DNA of 15,354 nt from Bacteroidaceae bacterium (GCA_023227685.1 JALNVG010000037.1:1-15354); one strand, 5' to 3'. Positions 7,369 through 13,089 are shown, numbered from the stretch's first letter. Notes: generated from the sequence alone by a model not told the origin. Made by a program: numbers and translations.

Positions 7369-8313
7369 AAATTATGAAGAAGGAAAATCCTTCATAAAAG
7401 TATGGTCTTAATCCTTGTTTTACTGGAAGTAGCTCTCTGAGTATTTGAGACAGAGTTGAAAGATTTTGAGGCTTTGTCTTAATCCTTGTTTTACTGGAAG
7501 TAGCTCTCTGAGTGCTTTTGCATGAGGCTAACAACACTCCAGATGTTGTCTTAATCCTTGTTTTACTGGAAGTAGCTCTCTGAGAATCATTACGAGGTAT
7601 TACAATGAAAAGAGACGATGTCTTAATCCTTGTTTTACTGGAAGTAGCTCTCTGAGGGAGTTTATCCCGCTGTTCATACGAGTAAAGGAGTCTTAATCCT
7701 TGTTTTACTGGAAGTAGCTCTCTGAGAAAACCCCAAAACGGGGAAACTATTTATGACTTAGTCTTAATCCTTGTTTTACTGGAAGTAGCTCTCTGAGAGT
7801 TTACTGGTATTGCTGGAGTAAATGGTCATAATATCGTCTTAATCCTTGTTTTACTGGAAGTAGCTCTCTGAGTCCCGTTATTTCTTCTGTAACGGGAGAA
7901 GATGGTGTTGTCTTAATCCTTGTTTTACTGGAAGTAGCTCTCTGAGGTCTGTGATGACGGTGTAAAAGTAGAAACAGCCTGTGTCTTAATCCTTGTTTTA
8001 CTGGAAGTAGCTCTCTGAGGGTTTATCCCGCTATTTCCACGAACAAAGGCAAGCTTTGTCTTAATCCTTGTTTTACTGGAAGTAGCTCTCTGAGTCAGTA
8101 GATAATTTTGATGATGATCGGTGGAACGAAGTCTTAATCCTTGTTTTACTGGAAGTAGCTCTCTGAGAATAGAAAATGGACGTAGATTGAGCAGAAACGA
8201 AGTCTTAATCCTTGTTTTACTGGAAGTAGCTCTCTGAGTCCTTGAAAAGAACAAGTATATTCTCGTCCATAAAGGAGTCTTAATCCTTGTTTTACTGGAA
8301 GTAGCTCTCTGAG
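7337..8313 (-). CRISPR. CRISPR array, 14 repeats (last one degenerate), 13 spacers
   Basis: Thirteen identical 37-nt repeats begin, on the plus strand, at 7405, 7476, 7548, 7620, 7690, 7761, 7836, 7910, 7983, 8058, 8131, 8202 and 8277. A fourteenth copy at 7337-7368 keeps 32 nt but has lost the outer 5 nt. Spacers are 33-38 nt. Read on the minus strand, the repeat starts CTCAGAGAGC and ends GGATTAAGAC; the last 8 nt (ATTAAGAC) would be the crRNA 5' handle and match the common type III handle ATTGAAAC at 6 of 8 positions. The only obvious stem is TACT/AGTA with a TCC loop, so Cas6 recognition may be largely sequence-based. The degenerate repeat at the left end and the promoter at the right end give minus-strand transcription with the leader on the right. 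Confidence 0.97.
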
Positions 8314-8600
8314 GGCAAAAATCATAAATAACTATCAGACAACCACATAAGATACAATTTATTCAAAAAAACACGAAAACAACTCAAAAATACTCTATTT
8401 TTTTGAGCCTGCAAAAGTACTAAAAAAATTTAATATAACAATGTCAAATAGCACTTATTTTTATAAAAAAATATAAAATATATTCTAACGAAAAGGAACA
8501 GATATTCATTATTTACAAATGTATAAAATATATTTCATAATCGTAAGCAAAAAACAAGCATATTTTCATGAAAAAGACTAAAAAAATAATACAGGCCACC
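8314..8600 (-). other. CRISPR leader and AT-rich intergenic region
   Basis: This AT-rich non-coding stretch adjoins the first, leader-proximal repeat. It contains the promoter at 8412-8442 and, just where transcription should start, an 8-bp inverted repeat CTCAAAAA (8383-8390) / TTTTTGAG (8400-8407). The expected leader RNA before the first repeat is about 90 nt. From 8443 to 8600 I see no gene or further structure beyond low-complexity A/T tracts. Confidence 0.7.
8412..8442 (-). promoter_or_regulatory. CRISPR leader promoter (Bacteroides type)
   Basis: On the minus strand, ATTG (8439-8442) is followed by 19 nt and a perfect TAnnTTTG box, TACTTTTG (8412-8419). Predicted start of transcription is near 8406, reading into the array. 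This is the main evidence, with the repeat decay, that crRNAs come from the minus strand. Confidence 0.65.
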
Positions 8601-8653
8601 ATAAAAATAATACCCCGAAAAGACAACACACATCATTGTCATTTTCGGGGTAT
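8601..8653 (-). terminator. Intrinsic terminator after the amidase operon
   Basis: A perfect 12-bp stem, ATACCCCGAAAA (8610-8621) with its complement at 8642-8653, is extended by GACAA/TTGTC (8622-8626, 8636-8640) with one bulged base. On the minus strand it is followed by a U-rich tract (8601-8609). It lies 20 nt after the stop of the 87-aa gene, and insulates the CRISPR leader from that operon. Confidence 0.85.
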
Positions 8654-8673
8654 CTTTAAATTACATCCTCAAA

Positions 8674-8937
8674 TCATTTTCCCTTTCGCTTCAGCATTGC
8701 AATAATAAACCGTCCGGGATATTTGATTTTGCTCCAACGGGTATTGAACAGCAGAGACCAGACATAAGTATTGAGTCGTCCGTAGTTCGTGAGTCGGATA
8801 ATCGCATCCCTTTCGCGGGGGACATTGATTTGCAGGTTGTTCAGAGCCCATACCAGCCCACCGTAGTTGTGGGTGCCCTTATTGTAGGCGTAGGCAGGAA
8901 CGTCATTTTTCCCGTCATGCGGTTCCTTTTCATCCAT
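8674..8937 (-). CDS. Small protein of unknown function, last gene of the amidase operon
   Basis: This 87-aa protein begins MDEKEPHDGKNDVPAYAYNKG and ends with a basic tail (IAMLKRKGK). No signal peptide, clear membrane segment or recognised domain is seen; the second half has aromatic-rich stretches (LNTYVWSLLFNTRWSKI). The ATG sits in TGATG, sharing one base with the amidase stop, so translation is probably coupled. A strong terminator follows the stop. Its tight link to the amidase suggests a shared role, perhaps in a lysis-like or cell-wall function, but no function can be assigned. Coding use is GC-rich like its upstream neighbours and unlike the cas genes. Confidence 0.75.
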   Translation of the reverse strand: MDEKEPHDGKNDVPAYAYNKGTHNYGGLVWALNNLQINVPRERDAIIRLTNYGRLNTYVWSLLFNTRWSKIKYPGRFIIAMLKRKGK

Positions 8938-9377
8938 CAGAGTATGGTTGATGCATCAAAACACGGACAAACCTTAAGCCACTCTTCAGGCTCTATCACA
9001 CCATCGCCGTTAGCGTCCGGACTCAGGTCACGGTGACCGCAAACACGGCTTCCGGGATAATCCTCAAGCAGAAGCACCACCAGTACATGCAGTGAGTGTT
9101 TCTGTTGCTTCGTCCTTGTGTCTGCGGGACGGCCGTTACAGTCGAGACCTCCCTCATAACAGACGCCGATGCTGTTGGCGTTATACCCACGGGCATGAGC
9201 ACCGATCTGCCCCACGTTACGGGTACTGATGATTGCTCCGTCCTTGCGGATATAGAAATGATAGCCTGTGCACTTGAAACCGCGGCTCCGGTGACACCTT
9301 TCCAAATCCTCCTCGGTGAAGGTCTGGTCCTCGCGCGTGGCGGAACAGTGAATCACAATCAGATTGATCTTTCGCAT
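8937..9377 (-). CDS. N-acetylmuramoyl-L-alanine amidase (Amidase_2/T7-lysozyme type)
   Basis: This zinc amidase cleaves the bond between MurNAc and L-alanine in peptidoglycan. With ATG 9377 it has 146 aa and starts MRKINLIVIHCSATRE, the usual beginning of this family in Bacteroides. Likely zinc ligands are His10 (VIHCSAT), His115 (CGHRDLSPD) and a cysteine of CPCFD near the end (Cys137/139). TGYHFYIRKDG and SIGVCYEGG are the standard core motifs. A DANGDGVIEPEEW loop resembles a calcium-binding loop. A GTG start at 9389 would give 4 more residues and a 4-nt overlap with the upstream gene; ATG 9377 is preferred for its G-rich upstream run and family match. No signal peptide is seen, so export would need help, as with phage endolysins. 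Confidence 0.92.
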   Translation of the reverse strand: MRKINLIVIHCSATREDQTFTEEDLERCHRSRGFKCTGYHFYIRKDGAIISTRNVGQIGAHARGYNANSIGVCYEGGLDCNGRPADTRTKQQKHSLHVLVVLLLEDYPGSRVCGHRDLSPDANGDGVIEPEEWLKVCPCFDASTIL

Positions 9378-9385
9378 ACCCCCCG

Positions 9386-9634
9386 TCACTCTTTAACGTT
9401 GCCGGACACCGCTTCGACCAACTGTTCACGTAGCGAGCACATCTCCTCGTGCACCTGTTTCAGTTTGTCACTCAGCTCACAGTAATCCTTGAGCACTTTT
9501 TCAAGCTGCTCAATAAGAAAGCTGTACTGACCTTTCACCAGGTCCGTGAATTCCACCATGTTTTCCTTTTTCTTCCCTAACAGCGGGACGACAGTAAGGA
9601 CGGCATCTATAATTTTACTGACGATTGTTTTCAT
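9386..9634 (-). CDS. Small coiled-coil protein between HU-like and amidase genes
   Basis: This 82-aa protein has an amphipathic to hydrophobic N-terminal helix (IVSKIIDAVLTVVPLLG, residues 4-20), a basic KKK, then a long charged helix with heptad-like spacing (about residues 30-75, QLEKVLKDYCELSDKLKQV). This suggests membrane association and self-assembly, as in small lysis or scaffold proteins, but I recognise no family. In many Bacteroides loci a very small protein (annotated 'smalltalk') sits in this position; this one is longer and different. It ends where the amidase frame begins, so the two are coupled. Its upstream 23 nt repeat the initiation region of the HU-like gene. Confidence 0.75.
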   Translation of the reverse strand: MKTIVSKIIDAVLTVVPLLGKKKENMVEFTDLVKGQYSFLIEQLEKVLKDYCELSDKLKQVHEEMCSLREQLVEAVSGNVKE

Positions 9635-9652
9635 AATTCATTGTTTGTTTAA

Positions 9653-9675
9653 CATAATTTTTTAGTGATTAAATA
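9653..9675 (-). repeat. Copy of the HU gene initiation region
   Basis: These 23 nt are identical to 10192-10214. On the minus strand they end in ATG at 9655. Here the ATG opens only a five-codon frame (MLNKQ, stop), whereas in the other copy the same ATG starts the HU-like gene. Confidence 0.85.
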
Positions 9676-9702
9676 GCCCCCTTCTTCTTTTTCCGTTTGC
9701 CG

Positions 9703-10194
9703 TTAAGCCAACGGATCGGTTGGTGTGTCACCCGAATCGCCCGGTCTCGGCGTCACCACATCGTCATCCTTGCTTGTATCCAGCGCAAACGATACGTTGT
9801 TCGGACTGTCTGACGTGGCGTAAGTGGCGTTGACCAGTTTCAGCGCCTTGTCCGCCATGAAGCGAAGATTCACTTTCTTGATGCAACGCACCTTGCAATC
9901 TTCTTCTTTCACCGTGCCCTCACTCTTGACGGTGATATGGAACGTGCCGAGACCGTCTATTTTCACCCTACTGCCACGAACCAGCTGTTTGCGGAGCTCT
10001 TTGATAAAGGCCTTGATCGTATGTGTCACGTCGCCGGCGGTGAGTGACGAACTCTCTTCGATGGCCGTGGCCAGGGTGTCAACATTCACGATGTCTTTGG
10101 TTTTCTGGCGTATGTAATACAAAACAGGCGAATCGGCCTTACCCAGATATTTTTTGCGCGCATAGCGCTCTACGGAAACACTTGTGATACTCAT
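9703..10194 (-). CDS. HU-related DNA-binding protein (HU-HIG type)
   Basis: This 163-aa protein resembles the Bacteroidetes HU-related group (TIGR01201/HU-HIG). Residues 1-60 form the helical part (YARKKYLGKADSPVLYYIRQ... LATAIEESSSLTAGDV); the DNA-binding arm region is LVRGSRVKIDGLGTFHITVKSEG, close to the HU consensus G-x-V-x-l-x-gfGtF. The C-terminal tail is acidic and low-complexity (DTSKDDDVVTPRPGDSGDTP). It probably binds and bends DNA as a dimer. It is the first gene of its operon, about 60 nt downstream of a consensus promoter; the 82-aa gene follows after 68 nt. Confidence 0.92.
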   Translation of the reverse strand: MSITSVSVERYARKKYLGKADSPVLYYIRQKTKDIVNVDTLATAIEESSSLTAGDVTHTIKAFIKELRKQLVRGSRVKIDGLGTFHITVKSEGTVKEEDCKVRCIKKVNLRFMADKALKLVNATYATSDSPNNVSFALDTSKDDDVVTPRPGDSGDTPTDPLA

Positions 10195-10214
10195 AATTTT
10201 TTAGTGATTAAATA
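10192..10214 (-). repeat. HU gene initiation region, copy 2 of a 23-nt direct repeat
   Basis: This copy is identical to 9653-9675 and includes the ATG of the HU-like gene at 10194. The A-rich tract just before ATG (CACTAAAAAATTATG) is the kind of AT-rich leader Bacteroidetes use instead of a Shine-Dalgarno sequence. Confidence 0.85.
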
Positions 10215-10254
10215 AAACTTTTTGTTTAAAAAAAATGTCATATATATAACACTG

Positions 10255-10285
10255 CAAAGATACAAAATTAAAAAGCGGAAGTCAA
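10255..10285 (-). promoter_or_regulatory. Promoter of the HU-like/amidase operon
   Basis: On the minus strand, TTG (10283-10285), 20 nt and TATCTTTG (10255-10262) match the Bacteroides consensus exactly. Transcription would start near 10249, giving a 5' leader of about 55 nt before the HU-like ATG. Confidence 0.8.
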
Positions 10286-10357
10286 GCAAAACGCCGATTA
10301 TTTTAACATAAAGATGAATTTAATTCCCTCAATTTACTAATGATAAATTATATTTAC

Positions 10358-11755
10358 TTATCTTGCATTCTTATTCATCCATTCAATGGGCGGCACATAA
10401 TCTTCAAACTTCGTCATCGGGTCATTATGGTTGAAGTATACGTCACCGGTCTCGCCGTTGCGGTTTTTGCCCACGATGATCACCCCGAGGTTTTTCGAAG
10501 GGTACTTGCTCACGGGGTCTTCTTTCAGTTTCAACAGGGCCGGCCGGTAGAGAAGCAACACGATATCCGCATTCTGTTCGATGGCACCGCTCTCACGAAG
10601 TTGTGAAATCTCGGGGCGCAGCACCTTTCGTTCTTCGGCATCACGATTGAGCTGACTGAGCATCACCACCGGTATATTGAACTCTTTGGCTATCAGTTTC
10701 AACCGCCGTGTGGCTTGCGAGACCTCCAGCTCACGGTTCCAGTTTGCTTTTCCGTCCTCACTCCCCATGTTGGCCACCTGCAAATAATCAAAGTACACCA
10801 CGTCGCAGCCGTCCTTAACGATCTTCGAACGAATGCACGACCGCACGTATGAGGTTGTCACGTCGGCATTATCATCGATAGATATCGGCAGCGGTGCCAG
10901 TTGCCGTGCCGCCTCTTTGGCCTCGTCCATCTCGGCGGCGTCCACCGTTCCGGCCTTCCAGCGTTTGGAATCCACGTTGCTCTGGCCCGTGAGGATACGG
11001 TTGCCGAGCTGCACGTTGAGCATTTCGAGACTGAATATCAGCACACTGTTTCCCGCTTTGGCCGCCGCCATGGCCATGTGCAGCATCATGGCCGACTTGC
11101 CCACACCGGGTCGCGCAGCCAGCACGACAAGTTCGCCGCCCTGAAATCCGGCCGTCATCTCATCAAGTCCCTTAAGCCCCGTGGGGATGCCGATCAGGCC
11201 CTGTTTATTCTTCTCGCAGCGCAGTTCGCCGTCTCTTATCGTATCGTCCATGATCTCCTTGAGCGACTGCATGTTCTCGCCGATTTTTGCCACACCCTCA
11301 AGAAAGTCAATCAGGTTGTGAATCTCAATCATCGTGTCGGCGATGTCGTAGGCCAGGTTCACCGATCGGGCCTGCAACGTGTACATCCTGTCCCTCATCT
11401 CGCGGCGCATATACATCTCTTTCACGATCAGGGCGTGCGTCATGACATGCATCGATCCGGCCACCTTTGAGCTCAGCAAAGCCAGATGATAAGGGCCGCC
11501 GGCCTGTTCGAGCGTTCCCTCCTCCTCCATGGCTATCTTGACGGTGCAGAGATCTATCGGTTTGCCTGCATTAAACATCTTGTTGAGCGTGGTGAAGATG
11601 AGCCGCGCCTTCATGTCATAGAACATTTCGGGGCCAAGTATGTCCGCTATTTTGCCGAAGGTGGTCGATTCCAACAGGCAAGTACCCACCACCACCTCTT
11701 CGAGGTCAACATCCGCAGGAGTGGGCAATTCTACGTTGATCATTTTATTTTTCAT
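10358..11755 (-). CDS. dnaB: DnaB-type replicative DNA helicase
   Basis: This 465-aa protein is close to the usual length of DnaB. The N-terminal domain (about 10-150) has DLEEVVVGTCLLESTTFGKIADIL, as in DnaB. The RecA-like domain follows: PTGLKGLDEMTAGFQGGELVV leading to Walker A ARPGVGKS (214-221), FSLEM (241-245), Walker B VVYFDYLQV (319-327), SQLNRDAEER, and LRESGAIEQNADIV containing the arginine-finger region. It should unwind DNA at replication forks as a hexamer. It is probably not the only host DnaB: it is the second gene of an operon with a winged-helix protein, next to an iteron-bearing region, so it looks like an element-encoded copy. The ATG overlaps the upstream stop (ATGA, 11752-11755) and has GAGGGG about 8 nt before it. 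Confidence 0.95.
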   Translation of the reverse strand: MKNKMINVELPTPADVDLEEVVVGTCLLESTTFGKIADILGPEMFYDMKARLIFTTLNKMFNAGKPIDLCTVKIAMEEEGTLEQAGGPYHLALLSSKVAGSMHVMTHALIVKEMYMRREMRDRMYTLQARSVNLAYDIADTMIEIHNLIDFLEGVAKIGENMQSLKEIMDDTIRDGELRCEKNKQGLIGIPTGLKGLDEMTAGFQGGELVVLAARPGVGKSAMMLHMAMAAAKAGNSVLIFSLEMLNVQLGNRILTGQSNVDSKRWKAGTVDAAEMDEAKEAARQLAPLPISIDDNADVTTSYVRSCIRSKIVKDGCDVVYFDYLQVANMGSEDGKANWNRELEVSQATRRLKLIAKEFNIPVVMLSQLNRDAEERKVLRPEISQLRESGAIEQNADIVLLLYRPALLKLKEDPVSKYPSKNLGVIIVGKNRNGETGDVYFNHNDPMTKFEDYVPPIEWMNKNAR

Positions 11756-12393
11756 TCGTAAATCCCCTCAAATTCATTCAGGTAAGCCTGTTTCTTGAGA
11801 TAACCGGCAGCACCCATCACAAAGACCTTCTTGTCGGTGTTGCAGTAATAGTTCAACACATTGTTGAGGGCAAGTATCCGGTTGTCGGGCGAAGTGGATT
11901 TCCAAAGTTCCCTCACCTCGCCGATGTTCGTCACGGGCTTGAAGGTGACCTCCCTGTATCTTTCAAGAAACGTTTGCAGGCTCTCTTCTTCGGCCTTGAG
12001 CTTTGCGGCCCTCTCTTCGGCAGAGATTTCGCTACATACCCAGCCGTCGTAGTCCGTCACACGGATGATGTTGATATGATAGCCCGCCTCACGGATTTCG
12101 ATCACCCCGTTTTTCTTCAACTTGTTCAGAAACCGCTTGGTGGACATTCTGTCGAGACCGAACTTCTTTTCCCAATCCGCCAGCTTGAATACGCTTTCGC
12201 CCCGTTGGCAGGTTACCGTGGTGGAATATTTCTGATAATGGCGTTCGCTGAAACAGGCCGAAAACAGGATACTGATGAAATATCCCACTTCAGCATCCGA
12301 CTTTAAAATATTCTCCCTCAGTTCCCTCAGCTTGGCTTTGGATATCCGAAGAAACCCTGAGCTTTTACTTTTTCCGATGTTTTTGTAATCCAT
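11752..12393 (-). CDS. Winged-helix protein, probable replication initiator or helicase-loader role
   Basis: This 213-aa protein starts at ATG 12393. The frame is open to 12444, but a consensus promoter box lies at 12420-12427, so longer starts would not be transcribed. Residues 65-112 look like a winged helix-turn-helix: RGESVFKLADWEKKFGLDRMSTKRFLNKLKKNGVIEI followed by a hairpin-like GYHINIIRVTDY. A charged helix (SAEERAAKLKAEEESLQTFLERYREV) and a helical C-terminal domain (NRILALNNVLNYY...AAGYLKKQAYL) follow, an arrangement like DnaD or phage initiators. It is coupled to dnaB by ATGA overlap and sits beside iteron-like repeats it could bind. The family is not recognised; the replication role is inferred from context. 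Confidence 0.85.
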   Translation of the reverse strand: MDYKNIGKSKSSGFLRISKAKLRELRENILKSDAEVGYFISILFSACFSERHYQKYSTTVTCQRGESVFKLADWEKKFGLDRMSTKRFLNKLKKNGVIEIREAGYHINIIRVTDYDGWVCSEISAEERAAKLKAEEESLQTFLERYREVTFKPVTNIGEVRELWKSTSPDNRILALNNVLNYYCNTDKKVFVMGAAGYLKKQAYLNEFEGIYE

Positions 12394-12419
12394 ATTTTTT
12401 AATGTTTTTTTTCGAGGGA

Positions 12420-12452
12420 CAAAGATAAGTGATTCATACCCCAATTTCCAAA
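12420..12452 (-). promoter_or_regulatory. Promoter of the winged-helix/dnaB operon
   Basis: On the minus strand, TTTG (12449-12452), 21 nt and TATCTTTG (12420-12427) match the Bacteroides consensus. Transcription would start near 12414, about 20 nt before ATG 12393. Confidence 0.8.
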
Positions 12453-12482
12453 TTTTTCGGCAATTATTTTAAAACTTTTTTT

Positions 12483-12542
12483 TTACATTTTACTACATAA
12501 AACACCATAAATCTACATAAAACTACATGAAACTACAAGAAA
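12483..12542. repeat. Tandem 10-bp repeat, six units
   Basis: Units begin at 12483, 12493, 12503, 12513, 12523 and 12533, with consensus CTACATAAAA (two exact copies; others differ by 1-3, the first by more). The period is one helical turn and each unit carries an A-tract, so the DNA may be curved or bound in phase. It lies 30 nt upstream of the replication operon promoter. Confidence 0.8.
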
Positions 12543-12556
12543 AAGCCACCGGCTTT
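12542..12556. other. Short hairpin between repeat blocks
   Basis: AAAGCC, loop ACC, GGCTTT form a perfect 6-bp stem between the 10-bp and 22-bp repeats. On the minus strand a short T-run follows, so it could act as a weak terminator, or as part of the origin structure. Confidence 0.5.
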
Positions 12557-12597
12557 ATTTCAGATGATATGAAAAGTGATTATTGTAAAACTAATTT

Positions 12598-12685
12598 GCT
12601 ATGCAAACCGAACATGAATGCGATGCAAATACCGGATGAATGCGATGCGATTGCCTGACATTAGCGATGCAAATTCATCAGGGCC
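12598..12685. repeat. Four tandem 22-bp iteron-like repeats
   Basis: The core GC-G/T-ATGC occurs at 12598, 12620, 12642 and 12664, each exactly 22 nt apart. Units 1 and 2 are most alike, and GATGAAT or CATGAAT precedes units 2 and 3. A 22-bp period (two helical turns) next to a replication gene is typical of iterons bound by plasmid or phage initiators. Confidence 0.85.
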
Positions 12686-12709
12686 GAATATGATCGAAGA
12701 AGAATTCTT

Positions 12710-12803
12710 GGAACACTTTTGGAACAACTTTATTTTTCTATAGGCCTCAAACCTCCTGATAATGGTCATTACCGAAGATGGTTTTTGGAACATTCTTGGA
12801 ACA
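12710..12803. repeat. 94-nt repeat module, copy 1, bracketed by GGAACA pairs
   Basis: It starts with GGAACA-CTT-TTGGAACA and ends with TTGGAACA-TTC-TTGGAACA; within each pair the motifs are 11 nt apart. Ungapped alignment to copy 2 (12959-13052) gives 61 of 94 identical positions by hand count, with conserved ends and a conserved centre near CCTGATAATGG. Confidence 0.75.
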
Positions 12804-12876
12804 CTTCACTAAAAAAACGTGTTTTTACCCCCATCCACAAGGCTCACAAGGCCGATTTTAGCGAAAAAACGAGCTG

Positions 12877-12956
12877 TAATAAATAATATTATATATTATA
12901 TTTATATTATATTATATTTAAATATACAAGAGAGAATATAATATAATATTATTTAT
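12877..12956. other. AT-only segment with large inverted repeat (possible unwinding element)
   Basis: Positions 12877-12926 contain only A and T; after CAAGAGAG (12927-12934) another A/T-only run covers 12935-12956. Arms 12880-12902 and 12935-12955 are inverted repeats, perfect except for a 2-nt insertion. Such a stretch melts easily, as expected of a DNA unwinding element beside iterons. Confidence 0.7.
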
Positions 12957-12958
12957 GC

Positions 12959-13052
12959 GGAACATTTTTGGAACATTTTGTTTTTTTCTTGCATTCGAAA
13001 CTCCCTGTTAATGGGCTTTTACAGAAAAAACCCGCGGAACATTCTTGGAACA
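12959..13052. repeat. 94-nt repeat module, copy 2
   Basis: It has the same length and arrangement as copy 1: GGAACA-TTT-TTGGAACA at the left, CTGTTAATGG in the centre and GGAACA-TTC-TTGGAACA at the right. Its right end lies inside the terminator hairpin of the DUF4248-like gene. Confidence 0.75.
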
Positions 13053-13066
13053 AATGTCTCCGCGGG
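13024..13066 (-). terminator. Intrinsic terminator after the DUF4248-like gene
   Basis: CCCGCGGA (13031-13038) and TCCGCGGG (13059-13066) form a perfect 8-bp stem, extended by ACATT/AATGT with one bulge. On the minus strand it is followed directly by six T (13025-13030). It sits 24 nt after the stop at 13090. Confidence 0.9.
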
Positions 13067-13089
13067 CGGTCAGTTTCTTATCCCCGATC

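Noticed and set aside
7256..8254. Open frames across the repeat array (93 and 109 codons)
   Set aside because: They consist of translated CRISPR repeats (recurring QRATSSKTRI and LRELLPVKQG) and spacers.
8830..9485. Plus-strand frames opposite the amidase genes
   Set aside because: They are antisense shadows of the GC-rich amidase and coiled-coil genes, with no domain similarity or promoter.
10833..11470. Plus-strand frames of 103 and 189 codons opposite dnaB
   Set aside because: Antisense shadows; the minus strand carries complete DnaB motifs.
12394..12444. 17-residue upstream extension of the winged-helix protein
   Set aside because: It would start upstream of the promoter -7 box at 12420-12427.
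12599..12793. Minus-strand 64-codon frame in the iteron region
   Set aside because: It runs through the 22-bp and GGAACA repeats; copy 2 of the 94-nt module does not preserve a matching frame, so the sequence is non-coding.
12811..12824. AAAAAC-GT-GTTTTT palindrome
   Set aside because: Short and A/T-rich; not distinguishable from chance in this composition.
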